A program made the translations under genes and the position numbers. The notes under the pieces were generated by a model. That model was not told the DNA's origin, did not search any database, and worked only from the letters and a program-made list of their open reading frames with translations. Below, one piece after another: positions 48,637-57,424 of a stretch of DNA of 64,000 bases; the first letter of the stretch is position 1; every line of letters begins with the position of its first letter. Origin of the DNA: JAHEJE01 sp965216335 (lineage in GTDB: Bacteria > Pseudomonadota > Alphaproteobacteria > Rhizobiales > Aestuariivirgaceae); contig OZ244154.1 in assembly GCA_965216335.1 (NCBI GenBank), positions 1,302,001 to 1,366,000 of the forward strand, given 5' to 3'.

Positions 48637-50862
48637 ATGACCGGCGTCGAGCGGCCCGGTCCTGCGCCCGCGAATGTCAGCATCATTGCCTTCGCAATGG
48701 CTGCCTGCGGCTTCATGCTGCTGCCGCTCGGCGACGCCATTGCAAAGCACCTCAGCGCCGGCGGCCTGCATCCGGTGCAGCTCGCCTGGGGGCGCTGGCT
48801 TGCCCATTTCGTACTGTTGACGCCGATTGTCTTGGCCAAGTTCGGGCCAAAACTTATCTGGCCCCGGCACGTCGGCGTCCAGGTTCTGCGCAGCCTGATG
48901 ATGTGCTTGGCCACGGTGACCTACTTCACCGCCCTGCAGTACATCCCCCTGGCCGATGCCGCCGCCGTGCTGTTCGTCGCTCCGATCATCATGACCGCAC
49001 TGTCCGGCGTGGTGCTCGGCGAAAAGGTCGGCCTGTGGCGCTGGCTCGCCGTCCTTGCCGGTTTTGCCGGCGCCATGTTCATCGTCCAGCCCGGCTCCGG
49101 CGTTGCGACGACGGGTGCCCTGCTGGCACTCGTGGCGGCGGCGTGCTTTTCGGTCTACTTCCTGCTCACCCGCCGGATCGCCCACCGCAATCCGGCCCTT
49201 GTCACCCTGTGGTTCATGGGTCTGGCGGGCACGGTGATGATGACACCGCTGATCCCGCCGCTTTGGCGTGACCCGGGCCTCACCGGCTGGCTGTGGATCT
49301 TCATGATCGGCGGTATCATGGCGCTGGGACATCTGTTGATCATTCAGGCCCTGCAGGCCATCGAAGCCTCGGCCGCAGCTCCCCTGCCCTATCTGGAAAT
49401 GATCACCGCAACACTCATCGGTTACCAGTGGTTCGGCGATTTTCCCGGCCTCACCACCTGGATCGGTTGCGCCATCGTCATCCTCGCCGGCCTGTTCATC
49501 GCCCATCGCGAGCACCGCCAGCAGCCGAACCCTGTAAAGCCACCCATGACACCACATAGGGAATCGCTTGATCTTGTCGCCCGGGAAGGCGAAAAGAGAC
49601 ATGAGGGAATAGATACAGTGGCCTACGAACAGGGGCTGGACCGGAATGAGGGGGTTAAAGCCATGAAGACCGTCACCAACGCACTCGCCATACTGCTGAT
49701 CGGCACCGGTGTGGCAATCGGAGTTTTCAGCTTGCTGTCACCGGGCTCCGTCATCATCGGTCTGAACCTCGGCGTCGCCGCAACCCTGTTCACCGGCGGC
49801 TGCATCCTGCTCGGCCTGAGCGGCGTCATTTCGGCGTTGGAGCACTTTACCGAAGTCGTTGCCAGCAGGCCGGCTTCCCCGCGGCGTGAACCCGTGGCCA
49901 GACCGGAACCCGCCATTCCCGCTGCCACAGCCGCCGCATCCGGCCTGGCGGCTGCCGGCGCAGGCGCTGCCGCCGTTGCGGCAGATGCCAGGGACACCGC
50001 CGCCGAGGCGGTCGAGGCGACCGTTGATACGGTCAGCGATGCCGCACAAGCCGGCGGCGAGTTGATCGCAGACGCTGGCGAGGCAACGGGAGCTGCCGCA
50101 CAGGCCACGCATGACGCCGCCGCCGATGCGCTTTCGTCTGCCGGTGAAACCGCCAAGGGTACCTTCGAGGCTGCCGTCGACAAGGCCAGGGACGCCGGAG
50201 AGGCCGTAACCGAGCTTGCTGGCGCCACCGCCGACAGTGCCGGTGACGCCGCCGAGGAACTGACGAGCACGGCAACCGAAGTCGCCGCCGATGCCACCGA
50301 CGCCGCCACCGACTTGGCAGACCGGGCTGCCGACGAGGCGGCTGAAGTCGCCGAAACCGTCCAGGACGCGGCAGGCCCGGCGCTGGAAAGCGTTACTGAA
50401 ACCGTTGCGGCAGCCGGTGAAACAGTTACCGACGCCGTGGCGGCGACAGCTGCGGCAGCCGACGACGTTGCCGAAGACGTCTCGCAAGCCGTCGCCGAAC
50501 CGACCTTGAGCACCAGCACCACGCTGAGCTCTGTTGTTGCCAAACCATCGCCGTCAATCCCTGACGAGGACGTCGTTCCCGACGTCGCAGAACCGCCAGC
50601 CCCCAGGCTCGATATGCCTGAGCCTGGCCCGGTTGAGGCCAGCCCGCAGCCGGAACCTCAGCCGGAACCCGAACCGGAACCCGAGCCGGAACCCGAGCCA
50701 GAGCCGGAAGCGGCGCTGTACGTCGTCGAGGAGCGTGTGATCCGCGACCGCCCGGCCCGCATGCTGTCGGACGGCACCGTCGAATGCGAAACTGCGGAAG
50801 GCTGGATGCGGTTCGAGAACCTTGAACATCTCGACGAGTATCTCGACGCCATGGAAGGCTGA
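48637..50862 (+). CDS. DMT (EamA) transporter fused to a membrane segment and a long Ala/Glu-rich tail
   Basis: One uninterrupted 741-aa frame. Residues ~12-295 are a complete 10-helix drug/metabolite transporter with two EamA repeats (GDAIAKHLSAGGLHPVQLAW; ALQYIPLADAAAVLFVAPII; ALQAIEASAAAPLPYLEMIT). A poorly conserved hydrophilic linker (~296-340) follows, then a second membrane module (MKTVTNALAILLIGTGVAIG, ~342-400). After that come ~200 residues of Ala/Asp/Glu/Thr-rich amphipathic helix reminiscent of apolipoprotein or LEA repeats (~410-620), a Pro-Glu repeat (~675-695), and a compact C-terminal motif (IRDRPARMLSDGTVECETAE then GWMRFENLEHLDEYLDAMEG). The second part has its own ATG at 49662 with GAGG upstream, so it may also be made separately. 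Confidence 0.75.
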   Translation: MTGVERPGPAPANVSIIAFAMAACGFMLLPLGDAIAKHLSAGGLHPVQLAWGRWLAHFVLLTPIVLAKFGPKLIWPRHVGVQVLRSLMMCLATVTYFTALQYIPLADAAAVLFVAPIIMTALSGVVLGEKVGLWRWLAVLAGFAGAMFIVQPGSGVATTGALLALVAAACFSVYFLLTRRIAHRNPALVTLWFMGLAGTVMMTPLIPPLWRDPGLTGWLWIFMIGGIMALGHLLIIQALQAIEASAAAPLPYLEMITATLIGYQWFGDFPGLTTWIGCAIVILAGLFIAHREHRQQPNPVKPPMTPHRESLDLVAREGEKRHEGIDTVAYEQGLDRNEGVKAMKTVTNALAILLIGTGVAIGVFSLLSPGSVIIGLNLGVAATLFTGGCILLGLSGVISALEHFTEVVASRPASPRREPVARPEPAIPAATAAASGLAAAGAGAAAVAADARDTAAEAVEATVDTVSDAAQAGGELIADAGEATGAAAQATHDAAADALSSAGETAKGTFEAAVDKARDAGEAVTELAGATADSAGDAAEELTSTATEVAADATDAATDLADRAADEAAEVAETVQDAAGPALESVTETVAAAGETVTDAVAATAAAADDVAEDVSQAVAEPTLSTSTTLSSVVAKPSPSIPDEDVVPDVAEPPAPRLDMPEPGPVEASPQPEPQPEPEPEPEPEPEPEPEAALYVVEERVIRDRPARMLSDGTVECETAEGWMRFENLEHLDEYLDAMEG

Positions 50863-50970
50863 AGCGGTCCCCGCCGGCGAGCGCACCGGGCGACATATCT
50901 GCACCACCCTCACGTCAGAGCTGTCACCCGGCCGCGCAGCGCGAGAGCCGGATCTCTCATACCGGCGGCA

Positions 50971-51606
50971 TCAGGTGGCAATGGGTGCGGCCCGCGGCAT
51001 CAGGTCATAAGGGTGCTGCCAGCCTTCAAGTTGCCGGATGCGCTCCAGCCAGGCCAGGACGTTTGAATAGGGCTCGAGCGAAAAGCCGATCTCGGCGCCG
51101 TAATACAGGTATCCGCACATCGAGATGTCCGCGATCGTCGGCCGCTGATCGACAATGAACGGCCGCTGCACCAGCCGGCTGTCGACAACCCGCAACGCCG
51201 CCTCTGCCCGCCCGCGCAGGAACGTCGTCACTTCCGTTTCACCCGAGTGGGCAAACTGCAGCAGGAACCGCAGCGTCGCGATGTTGGCGGTCAGCTTGTG
51301 GTTGTCGAACAGGATCCAGCGCAGGATTTCGCGGCGCTCTTCCTCATCGTGCGGCCCGAAAGCACCCGACTGCTGGGCAAGGTACTCCAGGATCACCCCG
51401 GTTTGCGACAGCTTGACCGGCCCATGCACCAGCACCGGCACCTCGCCCATCTCGTTGACCTGCGAAACATAGGCCTCGCTGCGCGCCTCGCCGTTGAAAA
51501 AGTCGACAAACCGCGCATCCCAATCGAGCGCGGACAGGTTGAGCATAAGCGCTGCCTTGTAGGCGTTGCCCGATTCCCCGAAGCAATACAGTTCGAATTC
51601 CGCCAA
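50971..51606 (-). CDS. Glutathione S-transferase family protein
   Basis: 211 aa. Thioredoxin-like N-terminal domain (FELYCFGESGNAYKAALMLN; VNEMGEVPVLVHGPVKLSQT with the cis-Pro, then GVILEYLA) and an all-helical C-terminal domain with the N-capping motif RPTIADISMCGYLYYG. The catalytic residue is probably Ser/Tyr near residue 12. Relatives include maleylacetoacetate-isomerase-like and beta-class enzymes; the substrate is unknown. It is 78 bp upstream of serA's end, transcribed in the same direction. Confidence 0.85.
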   Translation of the reverse strand: MAEFELYCFGESGNAYKAALMLNLSALDWDARFVDFFNGEARSEAYVSQVNEMGEVPVLVHGPVKLSQTGVILEYLAQQSGAFGPHDEEERREILRWILFDNHKLTANIATLRFLLQFAHSGETEVTTFLRGRAEAALRVVDSRLVQRPFIVDQRPTIADISMCGYLYYGAEIGFSLEPYSNVLAWLERIRQLEGWQHPYDLMPRAAPIAT

Positions 51607-51684
51607 GATGCAGGCCTCCCACCATTTTAAGGCCCATACAGTAAGGATGAATCCGCCCGATTGGCAAGCACGCCATCCCGTAGG

Positions 51685-53271
51685 TCAGAACCGCAGCGGC
51701 TGAACCTTGTCCACATGCGGCAGGTCGGACACCCTGTCCATGACATCCGCCGAGACCGCCTCATCGACCTCCACCAGCGCGATAGCACCCCCGCCGCGGG
51801 ATTGCCGCCCAAGATGAAACGACGCGATATTGACCCCCGCTTCGCCCAATATGGTGCCGAGCGCACCGATGAAGCCCGGCTTGTCGAAATTGGCGACATA
51901 AAGCATGTGCTCGGACAACTCGGCCTCCATGTTGATGCCCTTGATCTGGATAATGCGCGGCTTGCCGTCTGAAAACACGGTCCCGGCCACGGAGCGCTCC
52001 TGTGTCTCGGTGGTGATGATCAAGCGGACATAGTTGTCGTAGGCGCCGCGCTTGGTCTGCCGCGTTTCATCGACCTTGAGACCGCGCTCGCGGGCAATCA
52101 CCGGCGCCGAGACCATGTTGACATCGCCGAGGATCGGCCGGAAAAGACCCGCCAGCAGAGCGGAAGTCAGCGCCCTGGTGTTCATCTGGCCGACTTCGCC
52201 GGCATACTCGATCCGCACGCCCCGTATGGCGGTTTCCGTCAGCTGTCCGGCAAACGAGCCCAACTGCTCGGCAAGCGCCACGAACGGTTTCAGCCGCGGT
52301 GCCTCTTCGGCTGAGATCGATGGCATGTTGAGCGCGTTGGTCACTGCGCCGCTCAACAGGTAGTCCGACATCTGCTCGGCAATCTGCACCGCGACGTTCT
52401 CCTGTGCTTCAGACGTTGAAGCGCCGAGGTGCGGCGTGCAGATCACGGTGTCATATCCGAACAGCGGATTGTCGGTCGCCGGTTCGGTTTCGAACACATC
52501 GAGCGCCGCCCCGGCCACATGACCGGCATCGAGCGCCATCCGCAACGCCGCCTCATCGACCAGCCCGCCGCGCGCGCAATTGATGATCCGCACACCCTTC
52601 TTCGTCTTGTTGAGCGCCGTGGCATCGAGGATGTTGCGGGTCTTGTCGGTCAGCGGCGTGTGCAGCGAAATGAAATCCGCCCGGCCAAGCAGGGTGTCGA
52701 GATCGACCTTTTCAACCCCGATCTCAACCGCCCGCTCCGGCGACAGATACGGATCGTAGGCCAGCACCTTCATCCTCAGCCCGCATGCCCGGTCGGCAAC
52801 AATCGATCCGATGTTCCCACAGCCGATCAGCCCGAGCGTCTTGTTGAACAGCTCGACCCCCATGAACCGCGACTTCTCCCATTTGCCCTGATGGGTGGAT
52901 TGATCCGCCTTGGGGATCTGCCGGGCCAGAGCCATCATCATCGACAGAGCATGTTCCGCGGTGGTGATGGCGTTGCCGAACGGTGTGTTCATCACGATGA
53001 TGCCGCGCGCCGAAGCCGCCGGCAGCTCGACATTGTCGACGCCGATACCGGCCCGACCGACGACCTTCAGCTTGTCCGCCGCGCCGATCAGTTTCGCTGT
53101 CACCTTTGTGGCCGACCGGATCGCCAGGCCGTCATATTCGCCGATGCGCTCCAGCAGTGCATCCTTGTCCTTGCCGAGGTCCGGTTGGTAGTCGACGTCG
53201 ATACCGCGGTCCTTGAAGACCTGAACTGCAGTTGGAGACAATTTGTCGGAAACGAGAACACGCGGGGCCAT
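51685..53271 (-). CDS. serA: D-3-phosphoglycerate dehydrogenase
   Basis: 528 aa, the long type with an intervening and an ACT domain. First step of serine synthesis: 3-phosphoglycerate to 3-phosphohydroxypyruvate with NAD+. Substrate-domain start MAPRVLVSDKLSPTAVQVF, NAD-binding LGLIGCGNIGSIVADRACG, INCARGGLVDEAALRMAL, the catalytic His in VICTPHLGASTSEAQENVA, then the ASB domain (~315-450) and a C-terminal ACT domain (LYVANFDKPGFIGALGTILG) that may sense serine. It is 41 bp downstream of serC in one operon. Confidence 0.96.
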   Translation of the reverse strand: MAPRVLVSDKLSPTAVQVFKDRGIDVDYQPDLGKDKDALLERIGEYDGLAIRSATKVTAKLIGAADKLKVVGRAGIGVDNVELPAASARGIIVMNTPFGNAITTAEHALSMMMALARQIPKADQSTHQGKWEKSRFMGVELFNKTLGLIGCGNIGSIVADRACGLRMKVLAYDPYLSPERAVEIGVEKVDLDTLLGRADFISLHTPLTDKTRNILDATALNKTKKGVRIINCARGGLVDEAALRMALDAGHVAGAALDVFETEPATDNPLFGYDTVICTPHLGASTSEAQENVAVQIAEQMSDYLLSGAVTNALNMPSISAEEAPRLKPFVALAEQLGSFAGQLTETAIRGVRIEYAGEVGQMNTRALTSALLAGLFRPILGDVNMVSAPVIARERGLKVDETRQTKRGAYDNYVRLIITTETQERSVAGTVFSDGKPRIIQIKGINMEAELSEHMLYVANFDKPGFIGALGTILGEAGVNIASFHLGRQSRGGGAIALVEVDEAVSADVMDRVSDLPHVDKVQPLRF

Positions 53272-53312
53272 ATGAGACCTCCTTTATCTTTACAAAGCAA
53301 AGAGTTGAGTAA

Positions 53313-54443
53313 TCAGTTTGAGATTTCGGCGTAAGCCCACTCCAGCCACGGGACAAGTCTGGCGAGGTCGGCGCTTTCGACCGTCGCGCCGCACCAAATG
53401 CGCAAGCCCGGCGGCGCGTCGCGATAAGCGCCGATGTCATGGGCCGCGCCGGCTTTATCGAGCAGCTTGGCCATCGCCTTGGGCGCGCCGGCGTCCACTC
53501 CCTTGAGCACCAGGCAGACGGATGTGTTGGAGCGCGTCTGTCTGACGGCCGCCAGATTGTCGACCCACGATGTCGCATCCGCCCAATCGTTGACGACCGC
53601 GGCGTTGGCATCGGCCCGCGCGATCAGCGCCGCCAATCCGCCAAGCCCCTGCCCCCATTCCAGCGCCTGAATGTAGTCCTCCACGCACAGCATCGACGGC
53701 GTATTGATGGTCTCGCCGCGAAACACCCCGTCTATCAGCTTGCCGGCCTTGGTCAGCCGGAAGATCTTCGGCAACGGCCAGGGCGGCGTATAGCTCTCCA
53801 GCCGTTCCACAGCCCGCGGGCTGAGGATCAGCATGCCGTGCGCCGCCTCGCCGCCCAGCACCTTCTGCCAGGAGAACGTCACCACATCGAGCTTTGCGAA
53901 ATCGAGGTGCTGCGCAAACGCCGCCGACGTCGCATCGCAAATCGTCAGGCCGGTGCGGTCAGCGGGGATCCAGTCCCCATCCGGCACCCGCACCCCGGAT
54001 GTCGTACCATTCCAGGTGAACACCACATCGCGGCTGAAATCCACCTGCGACAGGTCCGGCAGGTGGCCGTAGTCCGCTTCCAGCAGCCGCACGTCTTCCA
54101 GTTTCAACTGCTTGGTCACATCCGTGACCCAACCCTTGCCGAAGCTTTCCCAGGCCAGCATGTCGGTGCCGCGCGCACCCAGCAAGCTCCACAGCGCCAT
54201 CTCCACTGCACCGGTATCAGAGGCCGGCACGATGGCGATCAGATGATCGTTCGGCACCTCAAGCACATCTCGTGTAAGATCAATGGCCCGCTTCAAACGG
54301 GCCTTGCCATCGCCCGCCCGGTGCGAGCGACCGAGAAACGCCGATTGTAGGGAGTTCGCGGTCCACCCCGGCCGTTTGGCGCAGGGGCCCGATGAAAAGC
54401 GCGGATTGTCCGGTCGCGCGGTCGGTTGGTTGACAGTCGCCAT
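53313..54443 (-). CDS. serC: Phosphoserine aminotransferase (alphaproteobacterial type)
   Basis: 376 aa. Second step of serine synthesis, PLP-dependent. It begins MATVNQPTARPDNPRFSSGP and has GDGKARLKRAIDLTRDVLEV, HLIAIVPASDTGAVEMALWS, FTWNGTTSGVRVP, DATSAAFAQHLDFAKLDVVT and the PLP lysine in FSWQKVLGGEAAHGM. It belongs to the group typical of alphaproteobacteria rather than to E. coli SerC. An AAGGATGAG site precedes the ATG, and a hairpin leader lies upstream. Confidence 0.94.
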   Translation of the reverse strand: MATVNQPTARPDNPRFSSGPCAKRPGWTANSLQSAFLGRSHRAGDGKARLKRAIDLTRDVLEVPNDHLIAIVPASDTGAVEMALWSLLGARGTDMLAWESFGKGWVTDVTKQLKLEDVRLLEADYGHLPDLSQVDFSRDVVFTWNGTTSGVRVPDGDWIPADRTGLTICDATSAAFAQHLDFAKLDVVTFSWQKVLGGEAAHGMLILSPRAVERLESYTPPWPLPKIFRLTKAGKLIDGVFRGETINTPSMLCVEDYIQALEWGQGLGGLAALIARADANAAVVNDWADATSWVDNLAAVRQTRSNTSVCLVLKGVDAGAPKAMAKLLDKAGAAHDIGAYRDAPPGLRIWCGATVESADLARLVPWLEWAYAEISN

Positions 54444-54490
54444 ATGCTCATCCTTGCAGATGCTTGCTCCTCGTTGGGGAGGAGTGTCCC
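54444..54490 (-). promoter_or_regulatory. Candidate serC leader RNA
   Basis: Immediately upstream of the serC start, the transcript contains a 6-bp hairpin CTCCTC-CCCAAC-GAGGAG (54467-54484), then GCATCTGC and the AAGGAT ribosome-binding site. A conserved 'serC' leader motif with short hairpins abutting the ribosome-binding site is known in Alphaproteobacteria. Position and hairpin fit it, but I could not check the full consensus. Confidence 0.5.
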
Positions 54491-54558
54491 GCGCACAGGG
54501 CTAGGCCGTGAAGGTTGTTACGTCAACGGACAATGTGCCGCGCCTGCCGTCAAACAGA

Positions 54559-55572
54559 TCATTCGGCGGCATAGGGGGTATGCATCGCACCGCGCACCAG
54601 CTCAAGCGCCGCAAGGATGGTATGCGGACCGGCATCGGGCTTGTGGGCATGTTCACTCAGGTGCCGCCGCCAAAGGCGCCCGCCGGGCTGGCCGTGAAAC
54701 AGCCCCATCACATGCCGCGTCATGCGCGACAGATAAACCCCCTCGGCAAGCTGGCGCTCGACATAGGGCATGAAACGTTCAATCGCCTCGAACCGATCGC
54801 GCACCGCGGCGGCATCGCCGAACAGCTGTTCATCGGCCTCCGCCAGCAGCCACGGCCTCTGATAGGCCGCCCGCCCCAACATCACACCGTCGGTGTGTTG
54901 CAGATGAGCCTTGCACTCATCCAGATCCGCAATGCCGCCGTTGATGATGATCTCGAGGTCGCCGCGCCGTTGCCTGAGCCGGTAGACGCGGCGGTAGTTC
55001 AACGGCGGGATGTCCCGGTTTTCCTTCGGACTCAATCCCTCGAGCCAGGCCTTGCGGGCGTGAATGATGAAGGTCGCGCAACCGCTTGCCGCGACCGTAT
55101 CGACGAACCGGTCAAGATCGCCATCCTCATCCTGATCGTCGATGCCGATCCGGCACTTGACCGTCACCGGCAGGCCGACCGCATCCCGCATCGCCGAAAT
55201 GCAATCCGCCACCAGTCGCGGATGGGCCATCAGACAGGCCCCGAACGTTCCGGACTGCACCCGGTCGGATGGGCAGCCGACATTCAGGTTGATCTCGTCA
55301 TATCCGAACCGCTCGCCGATCCGTGCCGCCTCAGCCAGTTCGCGCCGGTCCGACCCGCCCAGCTGCAGCGCCACCGGATGCTCGCAATCGTCGAACCCCA
55401 GCAGCCGTTCCCGCTCGCCATGAACCACCGCCGCCGACGTCACCATCTCCGTATAAAGCACCGCCCGCCGCGTCAGCACCCGATGAAACGCCCGGCAATG
55501 CCGGTCCGTCCAATCCATCATCGGGGCAACTGCAAAAATTTTTTCTTTATTTTTCAATGGTTTATGATACAT
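54559..55572 (-). CDS. dusA: tRNA-dihydrouridine synthase A
   Basis: 337 aa. FMN enzyme reducing uridines 20/20a of tRNA with NADPH. Motifs: FAVAPMMDWTDRHCRAFHRV, YTEMVTSAAVVHGERERLL, PVALQLGGSDRRELAEAARI, INLNVGCPSDRVQSGTFGAC with the catalytic Cys region, VTVKCRIGIDDQDEDGDL and IIINGGIADLDECKAHL. The first ~13 residues (MYHKPLKNKEKIF) are encoded by unusually AT-rich DNA. This is what remains when an integrative element recombines into the 5' end of dusA and supplies a new start. A truncated integrase gene lies head to head, 117 bp away. Confidence 0.95.
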   Translation of the reverse strand: MYHKPLKNKEKIFAVAPMMDWTDRHCRAFHRVLTRRAVLYTEMVTSAAVVHGERERLLGFDDCEHPVALQLGGSDRRELAEAARIGERFGYDEINLNVGCPSDRVQSGTFGACLMAHPRLVADCISAMRDAVGLPVTVKCRIGIDDQDEDGDLDRFVDTVAASGCATFIIHARKAWLEGLSPKENRDIPPLNYRRVYRLRQRRGDLEIIINGGIADLDECKAHLQHTDGVMLGRAAYQRPWLLAEADEQLFGDAAAVRDRFEAIERFMPYVERQLAEGVYLSRMTRHVMGLFHGQPGGRLWRRHLSEHAHKPDAGPHTILAALELVRGAMHTPYAAE

Positions 55573-55689
55573 TTCAATGAGGTCAAATTAGGAACGACAT
55601 GGCCAAAAACGGATCAAACTGCACGGGTTTGTACCTCTTTTGATCTCTGAGTGCACGGATTTTGCACGGATCGAAAGGACTGCACACTT
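55573..55689. other. dusA-integrase junction, probable att/arm-site region
   Basis: 117 bp between dusA and the integrase start, more AT-rich than the neighbouring core DNA. It contains repeated TGCACGG words (around 55620, 55651 and 55663), plausible integrase arm sites or excisionase sites. The att core itself would lie just inside dusA near codons 14-24. No second copy of that core was found in this window, so the far end of the element is lost or outside. Confidence 0.45.
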
Positions 55690-56139
55690 ATGGCTACCAT
55701 AGTTCGCACCAAGCAAGGAAACTGGCGTGCCCAGGTCCGACGCAAGGGGAAATATGCATCCCAAACGTTTCGGCTGAAGGGCCTTGCATCTGAGTGGGCA
55801 ATCGAAACTGAGCGATTGATTGATATGGGCTGCGAACCCTCTTCCTGGAAGGGCGGCAGCCCAAAGACGTTTGGCGATCTGATTGAATTGCACATCTCCG
55901 ACCTTCAAGAAGTCGGTAAGCCGATCCGCCGATCGAAGCGAGCGGTGTTGGAAGCATTGAAGCGAGACATCGGCGCAACGCGCTTTTCCAACCTCAACCG
56001 CACTGCATTGATCAAGTACGGAAAGGCGCTGGCCAAGAAAGGCGCCGGCCCGGTTACGTTGTCAGTCGATCTCTCCTACATCCATACGGTGCTGACCCGT
56101 GCCGCCGCGGTGCATGGCATCAGGACCAACACAGTCTGA
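55690..56139 (+). pseudogene. dusA-associated site-specific tyrosine integrase, N-terminal fragment
   Basis: About 149 codons from the ATG at 55690 (MATIVRTKQGNWRAQVRRKG). They contain an N-terminal arm-binding-like segment (SQTFRLKGLASEWAIETERL) and a core-binding SAM-like domain (TFGDLIELHISDLQEVGKP; LKRDIGATRFSNLNRTALI; VDLSYIHTVLTRAAAVHG). The catalytic domain with the R-H-R-H-Y residues is missing: an IS3 element enters at 56137 and only five bases of the target follow before an IS481. A position divergent from and next to dusA is typical of integrases that use the dusA 5' end as attB. Confidence 0.8.
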
Positions 56140-56202
56140 AGTGGTCCTAGAAATCCGGACAGCGAGTTAAGGTGTATCCCGAACCTTTTGGAGGGATACG
56201 AG

Positions 56203-56503
56203 ATGGCGAAGCGCCGGAAGTTTACGGACCAGTTTAAGGCTAAGGTGGCGTTGGAAGCGCTGCGAGGCGACAAGACGATTCAGGAGATCGCGGCTCGGCA
56301 CCAGGTGCACCCGAACCAGGTGAGCGCGTGGAAACGCCAGGCTGTCGAGGGCATGGCCGAGGTGTTTGCCCGTGGCGGCAAGCCCGATGGTCCGACCGAG
56401 GCAGAAGTCAAAGAGCTTCATGCCAAGGCTTGTACTCTGGCTTGACCAGGGTATCGGGAGGCTGGCGGTCGAGAACGATTTTTTGTCTCAAGGGCTCAAG
56501 TGA
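56203..56503 (+). pseudogene. IS3-family OrfA, frameshifted
   Basis: It starts MAKRRKFTDQFKAKVALEAL after GGAGGGATACGAG. HTH region: DKTIQEIAARHQVHPNQVSA, WKRQAVEGM. At 56428-56452 there is a 25-bp stretch that is out of place: upstream the frame reads ...EVKELHAK and immediately after it the same protein resumes as IGRLAVENDFLSQGLK in another frame, ending at 56503. As sequenced, the first frame stops at 56445 with ACTLA. The native gene would run straight through and overlap the start of orfB. Confidence 0.8.
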
Positions 56504-57342
56504 TGAGCCCGGCAAAGAAGAAATCCATGATCCGCCGCGATCATCGCGATCTGAGCATCAGCCAGCAATGCAAGTTGGTGAGGTTAAGCCGGTCGGCGTT
56601 CTATTATGCGCCGGTTGGGATCGATGCGGCGACGCTAGCGCTGATGAAGGCGATCGACCGGGTGTTCACTAAGCATCCGTTCTTCGGGTCACGGCAGATC
56701 TCGGCCTACTTGCGCCGGGACGGCATCGTCGCAGGCCGTCATCGGGTACGTGGTTTGATGGCGAAGATGGGTCTGGAAGCGATCTACAAGCGCCCGAGAA
56801 CCAGCCAGCCGTACCCGCAGCACCCAGTCTATCCGTATCTGCTTAGAGGGATGATCATCGACCGCCCGAACCAAGTCTGGTGCGCCGATATCACCTTCAT
56901 CCCGGTGAAACGGGGCTTCCTCTACCTCGTGGCGATCATGGATTGGGCAACCCGCAAGGTGCTGAGCTGGCGGCTGTCGAACACGATGCATGCCGACTTC
57001 TGCGTCGAAGCGCTGAACGAAGCCATCGGCAAGTTCGGCCCGCCCGGGATCATGAACACCGATCAAGGGTCACAGTTCACCGGATCGGCCTGGATCACCG
57101 CGCTGGCAGAGGCGGGGGTGCGCATCTCGATGGACGGGCGCGGGCGCTGTATGGACAACATCTTCATCGAACGGCTCTGGCGATCCCTGAAACAGGAGGC
57201 GGTCTATCTCGAAGAAATCGCCGACGGCTTCCAGGCTCAGCGCGTGATCAGCAACTGGATGACCTTCTACAACACCGAGCGGCCCCATTCGTCCCTTGAG
57301 CGCAGAACGCCAAGGCAGGCATACTGGCACGCTCGAGAGTAG
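56503..57342 (+). CDS. IS3-family transposase OrfB
   Basis: 279 aa, from the ATG overlapping the old orfA stop (TGATG). HTH_21 segment (PFFGSRQISAYLRRDGIVAG) and DDE integrase core with D in VWCADITFIPVKRGF, D in GIMNTDQGSQFTG and E in NIFIERLWRSLKQE; the ending FYNTERPHSSLERRTPRQAY is typical. The reading frame is intact, but without OrfA the element is probably not autonomous. Confidence 0.92.
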   Translation: MSPAKKKSMIRRDHRDLSISQQCKLVRLSRSAFYYAPVGIDAATLALMKAIDRVFTKHPFFGSRQISAYLRRDGIVAGRHRVRGLMAKMGLEAIYKRPRTSQPYPQHPVYPYLLRGMIIDRPNQVWCADITFIPVKRGFLYLVAIMDWATRKVLSWRLSNTMHADFCVEALNEAIGKFGPPGIMNTDQGSQFTGSAWITALAEAGVRISMDGRGRCMDNIFIERLWRSLKQEAVYLEEIADGFQAQRVISNWMTFYNTERPHSSLERRTPRQAYWHARE

Positions 57343-57424
57343 AAATTGGCAGCATGAACCCTAAACCGGATACACCTTAGAAACGCTGCCAAGCTGCCCG
57401 AAAAAGTGGGACCACTTCAGTCTA

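Larger units (their letters stand above)
56137..57419 (+). mobile_element. IS3-family insertion sequence (1283 bp) inside the integrase gene
   Basis: Terminal inverted repeats begin TGAAGTGGTCC at both ends (56137 and, reversed, 57419), with a further inner match TAAGGTGTATCC. The 3-bp target GTC is duplicated (56134-56136 and 57420-57422), as expected for this family. It encodes orfA and orfB on the plus strand. OrfA is frameshifted by a 25-bp insertion. Confidence 0.92.

Noticed and set aside
48025..49602. 525-codon minus-strand frame opposite mrp and the DMT gene
   Set aside because: Antisense to two clear genes; the His/Gln/Asp-rich sequence is typical of a shadow.
49623..50543. 306-codon Ala/Ser/Val-rich minus-strand frame
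   Set aside because: Mirror image of the Ala-rich tail of the DMT fusion; low complexity on one strand yields low complexity on the other.
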